From NCBI GenBank assembly GCA_949752795.1, contig OX457060.1, positions 2,460,501-2,524,500 on the forward strand: a stretch of DNA of 64,000 nucleotides, read 5' to 3'. Source of the DNA: Hyperoodon ampullatus (taxonomy: Eukaryota; Chordata; Mammalia; Artiodactyla; Ziphiidae). The notes under the pieces were generated by a model, which had not been told where the DNA came from, did not search any database, and saw only the letters and a program-made list of their open reading frames with translations. Shown piece by piece: positions 34,526-46,262 of this stretch. Both the position numbers and the translations under genes were made by a program. Positions within the stretch are counted from its first letter, which is position 1; each line of letters opens with the position of its first letter.

Positions 34526-35487
34526 ACTCTCACAGGTAGCCTGCTGGCACCCCTCCCCCTTCAAGTCCAAGAGTTCACATTTTAAATCTCATCACCCGCC
34601 CCCCCACCCCGCAAGGCCTGACTGAACTTCTGCCTCTTAAACAGTTTTTGATTTCTTGCTCCAATTGTCAGCTAGACATAATAATTGACATTTCTGTCCG
34701 TACGTATCTGACAGCACATTGCCTATTTGCCCCTTTGTCCCCCAAGTGCCAGAGGCAGACTGTAAGCCCCTGAGGGGTCCCGCTTCTTGTTCTTCCTCGT
34801 GTCCCTGTTTCTTGCAGGGGACGGGCTCTCACTGCTCCTCCTGGCTGAGCTGCTTCGGCACCGGCACCTCCTTGCCTGCCTTCCTCCTCTCCCCGACCAC
34901 ACCCCGCACCCCGCCTCCCTCTGTTTCTTTTAGTCCCTCCCCTCTTGCCATCCCTTCCTTGATTCTCCTTGTTTCTCTGACCTCCCCCACCTCTCTCTTA
35001 ATGAGAACTTTCACACGTCATATTGATTTGGAGTTTTAAAAAGCCAGCTTCGATTTTCCTGGGGCACTTTTCATGATCTTACTTTTAAATGTAGGAAGAA
35101 AGCTGTTTCAAAAGCCATTGACTTTGTTCTGTTGAGTTAGAAGTCGAGGTTGGAACCTCTTTTCCAGAGACTCTGAGAACTCGGGGACCTCAGATGCCAC
35201 ATCTCATGAGCTGGGGCCCGAGTCTGGGGGCAGAGAGCCTTGGGCAGGGGAGGCCTTGCACACGGGCCTGGACTTGAGGATAAGGGTAAAGGGCAGGCGT
35301 AGCGCTGGGCGAAGACCAAGCCGACAGACTGTCGGCTGCTGGCGTGAGGGCAGAGGGGAGGAGGACCGTGGTGGGGATTCACTGGTGAGGCCCCGGCTCC
35401 CGCTGCTTTGGCCTCAGAGACAGACTGGTCTCATCTCTTCCCGCACAAAGCACGTAGTAATCCAACCCCTGTACTGAGGGCCCCGCC

Positions 35488-35590
35488 TGCCTCATACCAT
35501 CTAATCCTTCAGTAACCTTAGGGGCAGGTCATATTATTTACATCTTGCTTTATGGGTGAGACGACATTACAGGAATAAAGCTAGGGAAGG
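35488..35590 (-). mobile_element. MIR fragment, antisense
   Basis: ACCATCTAATCCTTCAGTAA, GGGCAGGTCATATTATTTAC and GCTTTATGGGTGAGACG resemble a diverged antisense MIR. Confidence 0.6.
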
Positions 35591-35742
35591 ACAGTGGGTT
35601 CGAAAACACGATCTGTAAAGATGAAGTAATCGAAACAGCTAAGTGGGCAGAGTGGGGGTGGGGGGACGGCAGCATCCTACCTCCTGGAGGATGTGTGTGT
35701 TCACACATGCAGGTTGCATTACATCTTTTTGGGAATGACGCT

Positions 35743-35743
35743 G

Positions 35744-35791
<48 letters not shown>

Positions 35792-35811
35792 AAATATATA
35801 TATATATATAC
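35743..35811. repeat. Compound (TA)n(CA)n(TA)n microsatellite
   Basis: TATATATATACACACACAC is followed by a (CA) run and then two TA stretches separated by AAA. It may form cruciform or slipped structures. Confidence 0.95.
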
Positions 35812-36740
35812 CAACAGGATCAAGGGAATAGTGAGGATATTGGATGAAGGGAAAATAAAGGCAGGGAAGGAAGAGGATCCGTAGCTGAAAGTCCTGACAC
35901 CCATGGTCAGAGGTGGGTCCTCTGGATGGACTGCTTGCTTGTCCCCAGGTTTGCCTTGCTTCTCCCTCCTACCCCCAGCTTGGGTTCTGCTGCCATGAGC
36001 TGTGACCACCCCTCCCCACGTGACTTCAAAGCTCTGTGGAAGCAGCCAGGAGAGCAGTAGCCTAACCACATCTCATCTGACCCGGGCTCCTGGACAGGCA
36101 CAGGAAGGAAGGGTCAAGGGCATGGCTGGGTCCATGCAACAGCCCCTCTGGGCACTGCAGCCTGGCAGCCCCTGGCAAACTCAGAACAGCTTGCCCACCT
36201 GGCTCAGTAAACATGGCACAAGAACAATTCACAGGAACGTTGAAAGGTGATCAGATCATCCTGAGATGATACAGAATTTTAGCCTGTTTGCCAACTTTTA
36301 GATATTGTCTAGATTTCGTTGTGGAACACTTTTGCCTTTTTTTTCACTAGGCTAACTTCTCCCCAGTTTTTGGATTTCAGCTTAGGGGTCACTTTATCCA
36401 GAAGTCTTGCCATCTCCTCCTGGATGCCTAGGATACTCTCCATGGCCCAGGCGTTCTTCTGTAACGCAGCATATAATTCCTTAAATTTGCACCCTACAGT
36501 GCCAGGGCTTCTGGGGAAAGAAAGACTGGGGCTTGTCCTGCAACGTGTTGGAACTCGGTAGCCAAAGCCCTAAGGAAACAGCAGCCCAGGTAAATCTCTT
36601 CCTCCCCATAGGTAGAGGCTTTGTAGCCCTGAAGCCTGGCGCCCTGCCTTCTTCTTGGAAATGTAGGTCCCTGGAGGACATTCACTTCCAGTTGAGACCC
36701 AATTTGTCAAAATTAAAACTCCGAAGCTTCCTTGTGGGTG

Positions 36741-36780
36741 TGTTAGGACAGACAGCCATGTGTTAGGACAGACAGCCATG
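36741..36780. repeat. Perfect 20-bp tandem duplication
   Basis: TGTTAGGACAGACAGCCATG is present twice back to back with no mismatch. Confidence 0.96.
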
Positions 36781-37959
36781 TCATTGAGGCTGATGCCTCT
36801 GCATTCCCACCTTCACGGCTTAACGGAGGGGAGGAAGGGAGGTGCTTGAAGCCACTAAACGGCCACAACTTGCACTAAAGGAAGCACGTGTGTAGACTTT
36901 CAGCTTGTGCCAAGTGTCACAGGCACAGCCACATAGTGGTCTGGGGAGTGGAAAAGAGAGACTCAGAAAATCCCCAGCTCCTGGACAGGAGGAGGGGCGG
37001 GAGCTGCTGGAAATTCATCCTGGGCCCAGTGGATGCCCGGGTCCTGTGTCCTGTCCATCATCTCTCCCGGGCCCATACCATGCTGACACCCCCAAATACC
37101 TGTTCCCTCATTTTTAGGCTTTCCTTTCAGGAAAGATAGATAGTGAGGCTCAAAATCTCTCCCTCGGTGACCAGGCACCCTCTGGTCCCTTTCCTTCCTA
37201 TGTCCCCCACCCCAGTTTCTCATCATCACCCTCGGCACGTTCAGTCTTCGTAGAGTTAGGGGCCCCCAATTTGCCCTTGGGGTGAGATGCCCTGGTTTGT
37301 TTAGAGTCGGGGGTGCTCCCCACCAGAGTCATTCTCTGTGGCTCCCCCTGCTCGCTCTACACCCCCCAACTTCACCTCAGCTCCTTCCCCTCCCGTCCCC
37401 ACCATGGGTGGGATGAGTTTTCCACTCTCCCAAGATGCTCCCGGGGTCGTCCACAGGAGGTGTAAGGAGAGAGGCCTAACCCCAGTGAATGGGGAAATCT
37501 TCAGGGCCGGGAACCGAGCCTCCGGCCTCCCCAGGCCAGGCTGGTGGGAAGGCTTTACTTGTGGGGAAAGGAATCAAAGGAGACTTTCCCACATCTTCTC
37601 CATCCTCCGTTTTACTTTCTGCAGTGTCCAGGCCTGTTTACAGGATCCGCAGACAGTGTGATGGATAATGAAGGAGCCTGGTGTCTCTGCCATACTTACA
37701 CACTGGCCCGTGGCTGACTTAAGCCCCCTCTGAGGAGGCAGGGGCTTGCTTCTAGAACTCCAAAAATTGGAGGTCCAAGCTTTCCCCTCCTCCTCCCACA
37801 GGATCTTCCCTCCTCCCCAAGCCACTGAGTTACCAAGTTCTGTCCATTCTAGTACTAAAGCTCTCTGGAACCTTCCCTTTCCGTCTGCTGCTCCTATTCT
37901 ACTGCAGTTGGGCCCTCTCTGGTCATCCTGACTCCTGTCCTGGCCCTTCAGTGCATATT

Positions 37960-38565
37960 CCACACAGCTGCCCCAAGGGTCTTCCCAAAAGGTAAAGCTG
38001 GTCTTGACTACTTATGCAAAACTCTTTAGATCTCTCCATGACTTCTGTTGCATAAAATCTGATGCACCCCAGCCCCTTAGCACCTGGGCATTTAGTAATT
38101 TGACCCCTGACTTATCTCCAGACTATCTCCTGTGACCCCACCTCAAGCTTCTGGCCGAACAGTGCTCAGGGGTGCCCAGCATCGAGTCTGGTTTTCAGTG
38201 TAACTTACACGCTCTTTCTTCTTCCTGGATTTCCCTTCTCTCTCTCTTCGATTGGTACAGCTTAAGTCTGCTCAAATGGCTCCTCCTTACTAAGCCTCCC
38301 CTGTCTCCCCCACAAAAGCTTGTCAGTGGCTCTTGCTTCTGTGTCCCCAGTGCTTTGTAAGCATTGACTCTGGTGGCATGCATCACATAGTACCACAGCG
38401 TGTCCTCTCTCCTGGTCCTCCCAGGAGATCGTGAGCTCCCTGAGGGCAGGACAACCTCCAGGCCACTTCTGTGGCTCCTCACCAAGCCCAGTGCAGGTAT
38501 TATAAGGACTCATTGTACATGCGTTGAATGAGTGAGTGAATGAATGAATGAATGAATGAGAGAAT
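37960..38565 (+). mobile_element. L2 3' portion with GAAT-repeat tail
   Basis: Motifs in L2 order: TCTCCATGACTTCTGTTGCA, CACGCTCTTTCTTCTTCCTGG, TCTGCTCAAATGGCTCCTCC, GAGATCGTGAGCTCCCTGAGGGCAGG and GCCCAGTGCAGGTATTATAA. The tail is (TGAA)n at 38525-38562, typical of L2 ends. Confidence 0.85.
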
Positions 38566-38995
38566 AGTGTGGGAGCTACAAAGTGCTGTGCGGGTTGCTG
38601 GATGCTGCTGTCACCTGGCTTCGTAGGAGTAAAATAGAACCAGCCTTCTTGGGCTTCCTCCCCCAATGTGCTGTCCCCATGGAGGGCAGGGCTGTGAGCC
38701 TTGGTCGTGGGATCTGGAAGCTAGACAAACACTCAAGATTTCTGGCCCCACGATGTAACTTGTCGAAGCCCCCAAGGAAACAAGATCAAGATGTTGGAGG
38801 ATTTTTCCTTAGGGAAATAAATATTCTCAACTTATATTTAGAATGGTACAGTATCTTCTGCATTATGATTTGACTGACAGAAGAAGTGTGTTTAAAGGTA
38901 TTTTTAACCTGGAATCTGAAGAAGAAATCTAGTGATTAGATCTTTGGAAGCTATTGTATAATTTTAAAACTTTGGTAAAGGAGTATGTTTAAAAA

Positions 38996-39033
38996 AGAGA
39001 AAAAAAAACAAAAACAAAAAACAAAAAAACAAC
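38996..39033. repeat. A-rich (CAAAA)n tract
   Basis: AAAAAACAAAAACAAAAAAC with further CAA units. It could be the tail of a lost retro-insertion; no body is recognised on its left. Confidence 0.85.
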
Positions 39034-39122
39034 CCAACCAGATTGATGTGTTTCAGTTCTCTCCGTAACTTTAGACTTTTGTTTGAAAGGCGTCCATTTT
39101 CTCCAGAAAGGGGCAACTAGCA

Positions 39123-39124
39123 GT

Positions 39125-39167
<43 letters not shown>

Positions 39168-39172
39168 TGTGT
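39123..39172. repeat. (GT)n microsatellite
   Basis: About 24 GT units with GA and AT interruptions near the ends. Confidence 0.96.
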
Positions 39173-39499
39173 AATTCACACCATTCTCCATAAATAGTTT
39201 AAGATTACATTCTTCCCTCAAGAAAACATTTTAGAAGGGGCCTTTTTCTGTTAACAGCAACAGCGAGTGCTTGTGAGCAGGTTATTACTGTGATCATTAT
39301 TATTCCCATTTTGTAGAAGGAAAAAGGTGCAAACAAGAGTGTCTGAATGATGCACGCGAGACCATTCTGTCAATGCGTGGTTATAGATGGTGTTTGAGCC
39401 CAGACCCTCTTTCCCTAAATCATGTATTTTTTCACAGTTACTTTGATGTCTGAATGCAAAAGTTATTTGGGTTATCCCCACATTGCATTGCTGGAAACT

Positions 39500-40092
39500 T
39501 AATGGGTAGAAATGTGTTTTGCTTACATCTTACTACATAACTAACCAACCTCAATGGTTGGGTAAAATAGTGACCACTTTTATTATGTTCTCAGATCCTC
39601 TGGATCAGAAATGTGGACAGAGCACGACAGGGAGGGGTTGCCTCTGTTCCACCATGGCTGGGGCCTCAGCTGGGAGACTTGAACAGCTGAGAGATGGAAT
39701 CTTCTAGAGGCTTCTTCACTCACATGTCTGGCACCTGGGCTGGGATGATTAAAAGGCAGAACTCAGCTTCTAGAACTGGACTGGACCCTTACAGCTGCCC
39801 TCTCCATATGGCTTGGGCTTCCTCATAGTATGGCGGCCTCAGGGCAATTAGACTTTTTACAAGGTGGTTCAAGGTTCTTAGAGAGAGTATGTGAGTGAAG
39901 AAGGCAGAAGCTCCTTGGCCTTTAGAACCTAGTCTCAGGAGTCACACATCATTGCTTCTGCTCTACCCCATTGGTCAAAGAAGTCGTAAGCCCACCCAGA
40001 TGTAAGAAGAGGAAACATAGATCCCAATAAAAGTAGATCTCAGTGGGAGGGGTGTCAAGAATCCACAGCCATGTTTTTAAAACCACAACAGA
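39500..40092 (-). mobile_element. Ancient LTR-like interspersed repeat, family not named
   Basis: A widely repeated mammalian sequence is recognisable in order: TCACTCACATGTCTGGCACC, CCATATGGCTTGGGCTTCCT, CCCCATTGGTCAAAGAAGTC, AAGCCCACCCAGATG and GTGTCAAGAATCCACAGCCATG. The orientation is inferred from the TTTATT-rich left end. I could not name the family with confidence. Confidence 0.6.
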
Positions 40093-40809
40093 TCATTTCT
40101 CTTCTGCCTGGATGGATCTGGATTCAGTGTTATCTGGAAGGAAAGGGAGGAAGAAGGTCACCTCTAGAGAGACTTGCTGGCAGTGGACCTTTGGTGACAC
40201 CTTAGATTTCTCCAACCACATGAGAAGACAGGCCTTCCAGATTGCCCCATTTAGTTCTCCTGGGCAGGACCAGGCCAGAGAAGAGGTGGACCCTGCCACA
40301 CTCTGTTGGGATAGACGCTCAGTGCATGTCAGGTGGATCACCGGGCACCATGCTAGGCCAGGGGCTTCAGTATTGTGTGGTTTGAGGTTCTTCTGCCTGC
40401 TGCTGCTAAGCCATAACCCTGTATCATCTTGGAGGGTAGATATTTCATCTGGCAAAGTCCTCGGGGGTGAAGGGATTGAGAACCTCTCTGAGAGAGAAGC
40501 AGACAAAGAGATGGCTTCCTGGAAATTCAAGGCACTTTATCCATGAGCTCCAAGGATTCCCCCCCAAAACACTAGAGCAAGGAGATAAGCACGGGACCTG
40601 CAGGATATGGGACCTCACAGGGTCATCCTTGTCCTGCCGAGGCATTCCTGGCACATTAGGATCTCCTGGAACACATGTTGACCAACTGCTTCATTCTTGG
40701 TAGTCAAAGGTGGGCCCAGGTGAGCCTTCTTACCTTATTTCCCACATGGTGGTCCCCTCACCAGCACTCCAGCCACACCAGATTTTGCATTGAATTTTCA
40801 TGAGCCATG
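40093..40809. other. Intron stretch, nothing recognised
   Basis: Frames of 145-167 codons overlap on opposite strands here, but neither shows a known domain or splice context. I see nothing else. Confidence 0.55.
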
Positions 40810-41100
40810 ATGCCTGTACCAGTCTGCATAGGCTGGGTCATATTGCAGTAACAAATACCACCCCCCCACAAGTCTTAGTGGCTTAAAACAACACCTGTTT
40901 ATTCCCCCTTCATAGTGTATGTTCATCATGGGTTGGCAAGGGCTGTGTTTCATGCCATTGAAAGTCATCTGTGACAGGGAAAGGGGACTCTGGGGGGTCT
41001 TGCATTGACAATTAGGTCCTGCTTAGAAGTGACACACGTCACTTCCGTTTACAACCCAGTGACCAGAACTACACCTGTGGCCTCACCACCACCACCCCAC
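40810..41100 (-). mobile_element. MaLR/MLT1-like LTR fragment, antisense
   Basis: GGTCATATTGCAGTAACAAATACCAC and AGTCTTAGTGGCTTAAAACA ACACCTGTTTATT are the reverse complement of the MLT1-type LTR end (aataaa...gtttaagccacta...ttgttac). Further right the match becomes weak, so the inner boundary is approximate. Confidence 0.62.
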
Positions 41101-44100
41101 CCCCAAAAGGACCAGGAAGCACAATCTCACCATGTACCTGCAACACAGGGAGCTGGAAAACATGGCAAGTTGCATTGATTGCTACGTAAATACCACAATG
41201 GTCTCCTCAAATCATTATCTTTGCCCTCTCTTCACAATATCCTTTCCCTCTTCTTCGCATTTGCATTCATGCCTGCATTCCTGCGTGCAACCATCCATCT
41301 TCCCATCTAATGTTTAGTGAGCACCTGTCCTGTGCCAGCTATGGCTCCAGGTGCTAAGCATATGGAGATGAAAAGGTTCCCTGGAGAAGTTCCTAGTCTT
41401 AACTGGGGTTGTTCAAAATCTATCCAACTTTTTCAGGCTGTAGCAGAGTTGAGGTTTAAATCTGGGCCAAGTCCAAGTGCTTACTCTTTGATGACTACAT
41501 CACACTTATTTTTAATGCTCATGCAATCTTTTTCTCTGAATCAGAGACCTGGAAACAACAAAGATTATTTTCCTGCAGTTGTACTATGAGCACTTAAAAG
41601 GATCATTTCCAGTGATTTCTGATCATTCGAGTCCTTTTTGATGAATGAATGAAGGAGGGAGAAAGGGAGGGAGGGAAAGAAGGAAGGAAGTGAAGAAGGA
41701 AAGAGGGAAGAAAGGAACAAAGGAGGGGGAGGGGTTGATGCTCTTGACATAGAGTGAAAGTCTTGCCTGTGAGGTGGCGTGGCTCTCTGAGCTGCAGGCA
41801 GGCGAAGGCAGCGCGGACCCTTTCGGAGGGTGTCCTGTAAGTCGGCAGTGCTGCTTTTATAACCGGATCATCACTGATCAACAGCTCTGTCCATCAGCCT
41901 CCCGGTTCCGTGCCTTGGCGCGTCTCCTTACCGCTGAAGAGGATCACCAGTCTACCACGTCTAAACTGACTACAATTAAATACACAGATGTATTCCTCCT
42001 CACTCGGCTGCTGGAAAGGAAATATTTTTGAAAAATATGAAACTCAGTATCACAGCTTGGAGAAACTGGAGGAAGGAAGAAAGGGCTACAAAGGAGGCAT
42101 TAAACAGAATTTTTAAAGGTCACTCTGATTTTGTGTGTTACTTTCCAAAGCGATATTTTGAGATTAAAAAAAAAAAACCTGCGAATATAACAATTATGGC
42201 TCTCCTCCATCCTCTGCAGTTAAATAATAGTTTACATGGGAATCAACAGCGGTTGGTGAGGCCTGAAAGCATCGGTCTTTCTGCAGCTTGGCACTGTGTG
42301 CTAGGTCCAATTTGTTTTCCACGATTGCTCAGGCTTTATCAAAAGAACAATCTGCAGTCCTGGGCTGCTCTCATCTGGTGCCGGAGCCTTAGACTGTGTC
42401 CTATATATTGATACAAGGCTTGAGTTAACCTAGATTTTTCTAATGCAGCTTGTTGGCATTTAATAAAAAGGCCCCCCTTAGTGTCTTTCAGACTCCAACC
42501 TCGAGGGTCAAATTGCTTTCTTCCGTGTTCACTCCTTCGTGTGTGTACCCCTGTGCATGTGCCCCTGTATAAGTGTGTGCACCCCTTTGTATACTGTGCG
42601 TGTGCACACACGCCCATGCGTGACCATGCATACACTAGTGACTACTGTGTTGGCAGCTTGTGGCTTGGAGATGATGTGTAGGCACTAATTTCATTTGCTC
42701 TTTAGCAATTAACCACTTGCAGGTGCAACTAATTGTGAGCACAGTTCTGCGTGTGTGACTAATTGCAGGTGTCAAGTGCTCACCTCTTGAGTTCCCTTCA
42801 TGGCTCAGTGGGGCTCAGCGCTAAAGCCCCCTCACTGTCTGGGTTCAGGCACCTCCTCCGGCCAGAGCATGTCCTTGGGAGAGAGGCCCAAGGGGAGAGG
42901 TGGGAAAGCTGCTTCAGGGCAAGAAGGGGGAGGGGTGTGAAAGGCAGAGTTCCTGGGAGCCTCTGCGGAGTCGGCAGCTGAGCCCGTGAGCTGCTTCCCC
43001 GCCTTACCACCCATGCCACGTGGAGGATTAGCTCTGTCTGGATGGCAGAACCTCCACATCTGGGGCCTGGCATCTCCTCTGTGAAGGACTTTGGTTTTCT
43101 GAATGGCCTGCAGAGGGTGGCTCCCTCTCCTGGACCCTTTGCCCAGGCGGTGACCCAAACCCTCAGGGACAGAGGTGGCAGATGGAAGCCTGGACAAGTG
43201 TTCTGGAAGCTGGGGCGCTTCCGCAGTATCACCCCACGCACTGTGTGACAGCTGCACCCTTGGCCTTAGCAGCTCATCTGCAAAGTGGGAGTGACCCCCT
43301 CCCTCACCTTCCTGGTGGGCCCCCAGGGGGTCCTGAGGGTTAGGCGACTGTGATTTCAGTTGTGGACTTGCCTGGTGAAGAATACATTCTGTGTCCTGCA
43401 AGGGAGCAAGTGACGCTTGGGTGGCCATGGGCAGTTTCTTACCTGTAATGTGTTCATGGTAAAAATCTCCAAAGGGGTCAAGGGGCTGAAGAAGCAGGAG
43501 CGAGAGCAGAACTCTTGGCCCTGAGCTCTACGCCCTGCGTCTGAGCCCCTGTCTCACCACCAGTTGAAAGTGAGGGCCTGAGAGCAGCCTGAGATGACCC
43601 TCCTCAGGCCATGGGTGGTCCTCCCAGTGGGGGCCCTGTGAGCGCCCTGCAGCTGGGCCTCCTTCCCCTACCCACCGAGGCACACCTACCTTGATGACAG
43701 TGGCCCTGACCATGGCCTTCAGAGAGCTCCTCTCCACAGCTCAGGCCTGGGTGGCATGGGGCTTCAGGGAGGGGAGAAATGGGACGAGGCAGAGCCCCAG
43801 GGAAGAATGAAGGCCAGAAGGTGGCCAGGACAGTGCCACGCGGCGAGCAAGCACAAGGTGGAGTATTAAGCTCTCCAAGAGGCCTCTCTGGAAAGTCTGG
43901 GGAGATTGGCTGCTTCCAGGCAGTGGAGAGGGAAGGGCCCTTGCCCTGGGAGCTCCAGAGAGCTCGGAGTGCCCAGCCTAAGGGCGTGCGTGGAGCCCCT
44001 CTTGCCATGTGAAAGGTGTCACTGCAGGTCCAGACATGCGTTCCTGGGGTGAAGGGGCTAAGGGAGTCGTGGGGAGAAAGCCTCAGAGAGTGACAGCTCA

Positions 44101-44607
44101 GTGTCCTAGGGGTGAGGTGTGCTAGAAGAGGCCAAAGAGCAGTGTGCGAGGGTGGGGCCTGAGGCCAGGGGAGAGATGGGGTGGCACAGGGAGAGAACAG
44201 TCATGTCATACTCTACCTTGTGGCCAGGGTCGGGGAGCTAGGGTGGCCTCAATGGAAGGGCATGGAGCCTGGCAGAGACCTTGTGAAATTTGTGATTCCC
44301 AGAGTTTACTCCACAGGGAAGCTGGACCAGGGGGTACCATCACCCTGGTGTCACATTTTCAGCTGAGTCCTTTTCATTGCATGATTAAACCTGGCTTCCC
44401 AGTCCTGACCCTTGGGTTTCCACTCTGGGCCACTTTCGGTAACTACCCTACAAGACTTAGCTCGACCCTGGGACCCTCGGCCTGCCCCTTGGAGGGATTC
44501 AATGGCATGCGCCGGAGCAATTAAAGATGGCTTTCTGTAGGGATTGAGTTGACTGGTTCATTTTGCCTTATTTCTGCAGAGATTCTGATTCCTTGAAACA
44601 GAGATGA
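41101..44607. other. Repeat-poor intron stretch with candidate regulatory DNA
   Basis: Apart from the GA tract, no transposon is clear. The part 41990-42480 is AT-moderate unique DNA. The part 42690-42785 is dense in TAATT and CANNTG motifs (see findings). From 42800 to 44500 it is GC-rich, with overlapping chance frames of up to 198 codons. Confidence 0.55.
41638..41735. repeat. Purine-rich (GGGA/GAAG)n low-complexity tract
   Basis: GAATGAATGAAGGAGGGAGA leads into about 85 bp of nearly pure A/G. It could form triplex DNA, but it is imperfect. Confidence 0.92.
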
Positions 44608-45270
44608 GGATTTTTCCATCTACTTTACCACTTGCTACTTGTGCCTCAGATTTCTTGTCTATAAAATGTGATAATATAATTTTTAATTTTTATTTTATAT
44701 TGGAGCATAGTTGATTAACAATGTCGTGTTAGTTTCAGGTGTACAGCAAAGTGATTCAGTTATACATATACATGTATCTATTCTTTTTCAAATTCTTTTC
44801 CCATTTAGGTCCTTACAGAATATCGAGCAGAGTTCCCTGTGCTATACAGTAGGTCCTTGTTGGTTATCTATTTCAAATATAGTAGTGTGTACATGTCAAT
44901 CCCAATCTCCTAATTTATCCTTCCCCCCAACTTTCCCCTTCGTTTATCTTAAGTTTGTTTTCTATGTCTGTGAGTCTGTTTCTATTTTGTAAGTAAGTTC
45001 ATTTGTTTCTTTTTTTTTTTCAGATTCCGCATATAAGCGATATCATATGATATTTGTCTTTCTCTGTCTGACTTACTTCACTCAGTATGATTATCTCCAG
45101 GTCCATCCATGTTGCTGCAAATGACACTATTTCATTCTTAAAATGGGATAATATTAGAGCCTATCTGTTAGGGTTGTAGGGAGGATTAAATGAGATGAGT
45201 AAAATGTTCATCATTTTAGGTAGAACAGAGCAAACCCATACAAAATGTTAGTACTCAGGTTACTCATGTT
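44608..45270 (+). mobile_element. MIR, sense, split by an L1
   Basis: Left part (44608-44677): CCACTTGCTACTTGTGCCTC and CTTGTCTATAAAATGTGATA. Right part (45140-45270): AAAATGGGATAATATTAGAG, then GGTTGTAGGGAGGATTAAAT GAGATGAGTAAAATG. The two halves form one MIR, with the L1 insertion point inside the ATAATA segment. Confidence 0.85.
44678..45139 (-). mobile_element. L1 3' end (5'-truncated), antisense, inserted into a MIR
   Basis: This is the reverse complement of the same L1 3' segment as 24246-24655: TATTTTATATTGGAGCATAG, AGTAGGTCCTTGTTGGTTAT, ATATCATATGATATTTGTCT and CTCTGTCTGACTTACTTCA. A 15-bp target duplication with one mismatch, AAAATGTGATAATAT and AAAATGGGATAATAT, lies at 44663-44677 and 45140-45154. 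The host sequence on both sides is one MIR. Confidence 0.92.
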
Positions 45271-46216
45271 GTTATTACTGTTCTTCCTTTTACTTTACTG
45301 AGACTACTTTCTTCCCAGAACACCTGTCCCTCACCCAGGATGGCTTAGTCAGTGTTGCCTGTTGGCTTTGGCTGCCAAGACCCCATAATTCTGAGATCAG
45401 TGTGGTCTGAGCCTGAGTTATTGGCCCAGTCATGAGAGCCAATGGCCGTGTGGTCACTGGGCCATGTCTGGCTAGGAGTCATGCATGGTTCAAGCCAAGC
45501 AGAAGATGTGCATGCCCAGATCATGGCCCTTGGACAAGGGGTTTCACTCGCAAAAACTCGGGGATGAGGCACAAATAAAGACTTTATTTCACCCATTGCT
45601 TTAGATCATAAACTCAAGCTTAACACAATCAGTTCAGGATGTGATCATTCAAATGCCGACTCCTCAGCTTCATCCCAAGATCCTGGGGAGTGACTGTGTT
45701 CCAGATAATTAAAGAATGTGAGTGCTGGGAGGATCCCTCATGATTATTCCACAAAACCATCTTTTTCCTTTGAGAAAAGTGGTGACAGAGCGTTCAGTAA
45801 ATTTAGCCAGAGTTCAGCCGACTTGGGGTGCTTCATCTTTTAGTTGGTTCCTTTTAACTCATTCCTGTCAGATGCAGTGCCGCTTAAATGAGGCTTTCTT
45901 CATTGCCAATACTCACCAAGAAGCCTGTGCGTTGATAAGTGTCTGTGTGCCTGGCAGTTAGCATCCTGGCCAATATGCGGCTGATTCTGAATGTTAGCCT
46001 GAGGGACCGGCTGAGGTTCAGCATCAGCCAGGGCACTTGGAAACCGAGTGAAGTCATGACCCAACTTATCCATCTGGAAAGTGGGGGCCTGGGACAGAGA
46101 ACTCTGATTTTTCAGTTCATATTGTACCACAGTCCAGCCCATGGATTCCAGACTTTTGGACCCAAAATGATCCCCAAAATACAGGTTACTAATATAAGCT
46201 CTCCATGAAGGATATT

Positions 46217-46218
<2 letters not shown>
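45271..46218. other. Intron stretch, nothing recognised
   Basis: Unique-looking. The segment around 45360-45560 has the feel of an old repeat, but no family could be named. Confidence 0.5.

Positions 46219-46259
<41 letters not shown>
46219..46259. repeat. (AC)n microsatellite
   Basis: About 20 uninterrupted AC units after ATTAAAA. Confidence 0.97.

Positions 46260-46262
<3 letters not shown>

Larger units (their letters stand above)
34526..37959. other. Intron stretch with microsatellite and short duplication
   Basis: Unique DNA apart from the MIR-like piece, the compound TA/CA repeat and the 20-bp duplication listed separately. C/T-rich at 34850-35000 and 37340-37440. Confidence 0.5.

Noticed and set aside
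40043..40546. 167-codon plus-strand frame
   Set aside because: Begins inside an ancient LTR-like repeat and overlaps a 145-codon frame on the other strand; no domain seen.
42832..43428. 198-codon minus-strand frame in GC-rich DNA
   Set aside because: Overlaps other open frames on both strands, with low-complexity Pro/Ser/Gly/His composition and no domain or splice context.
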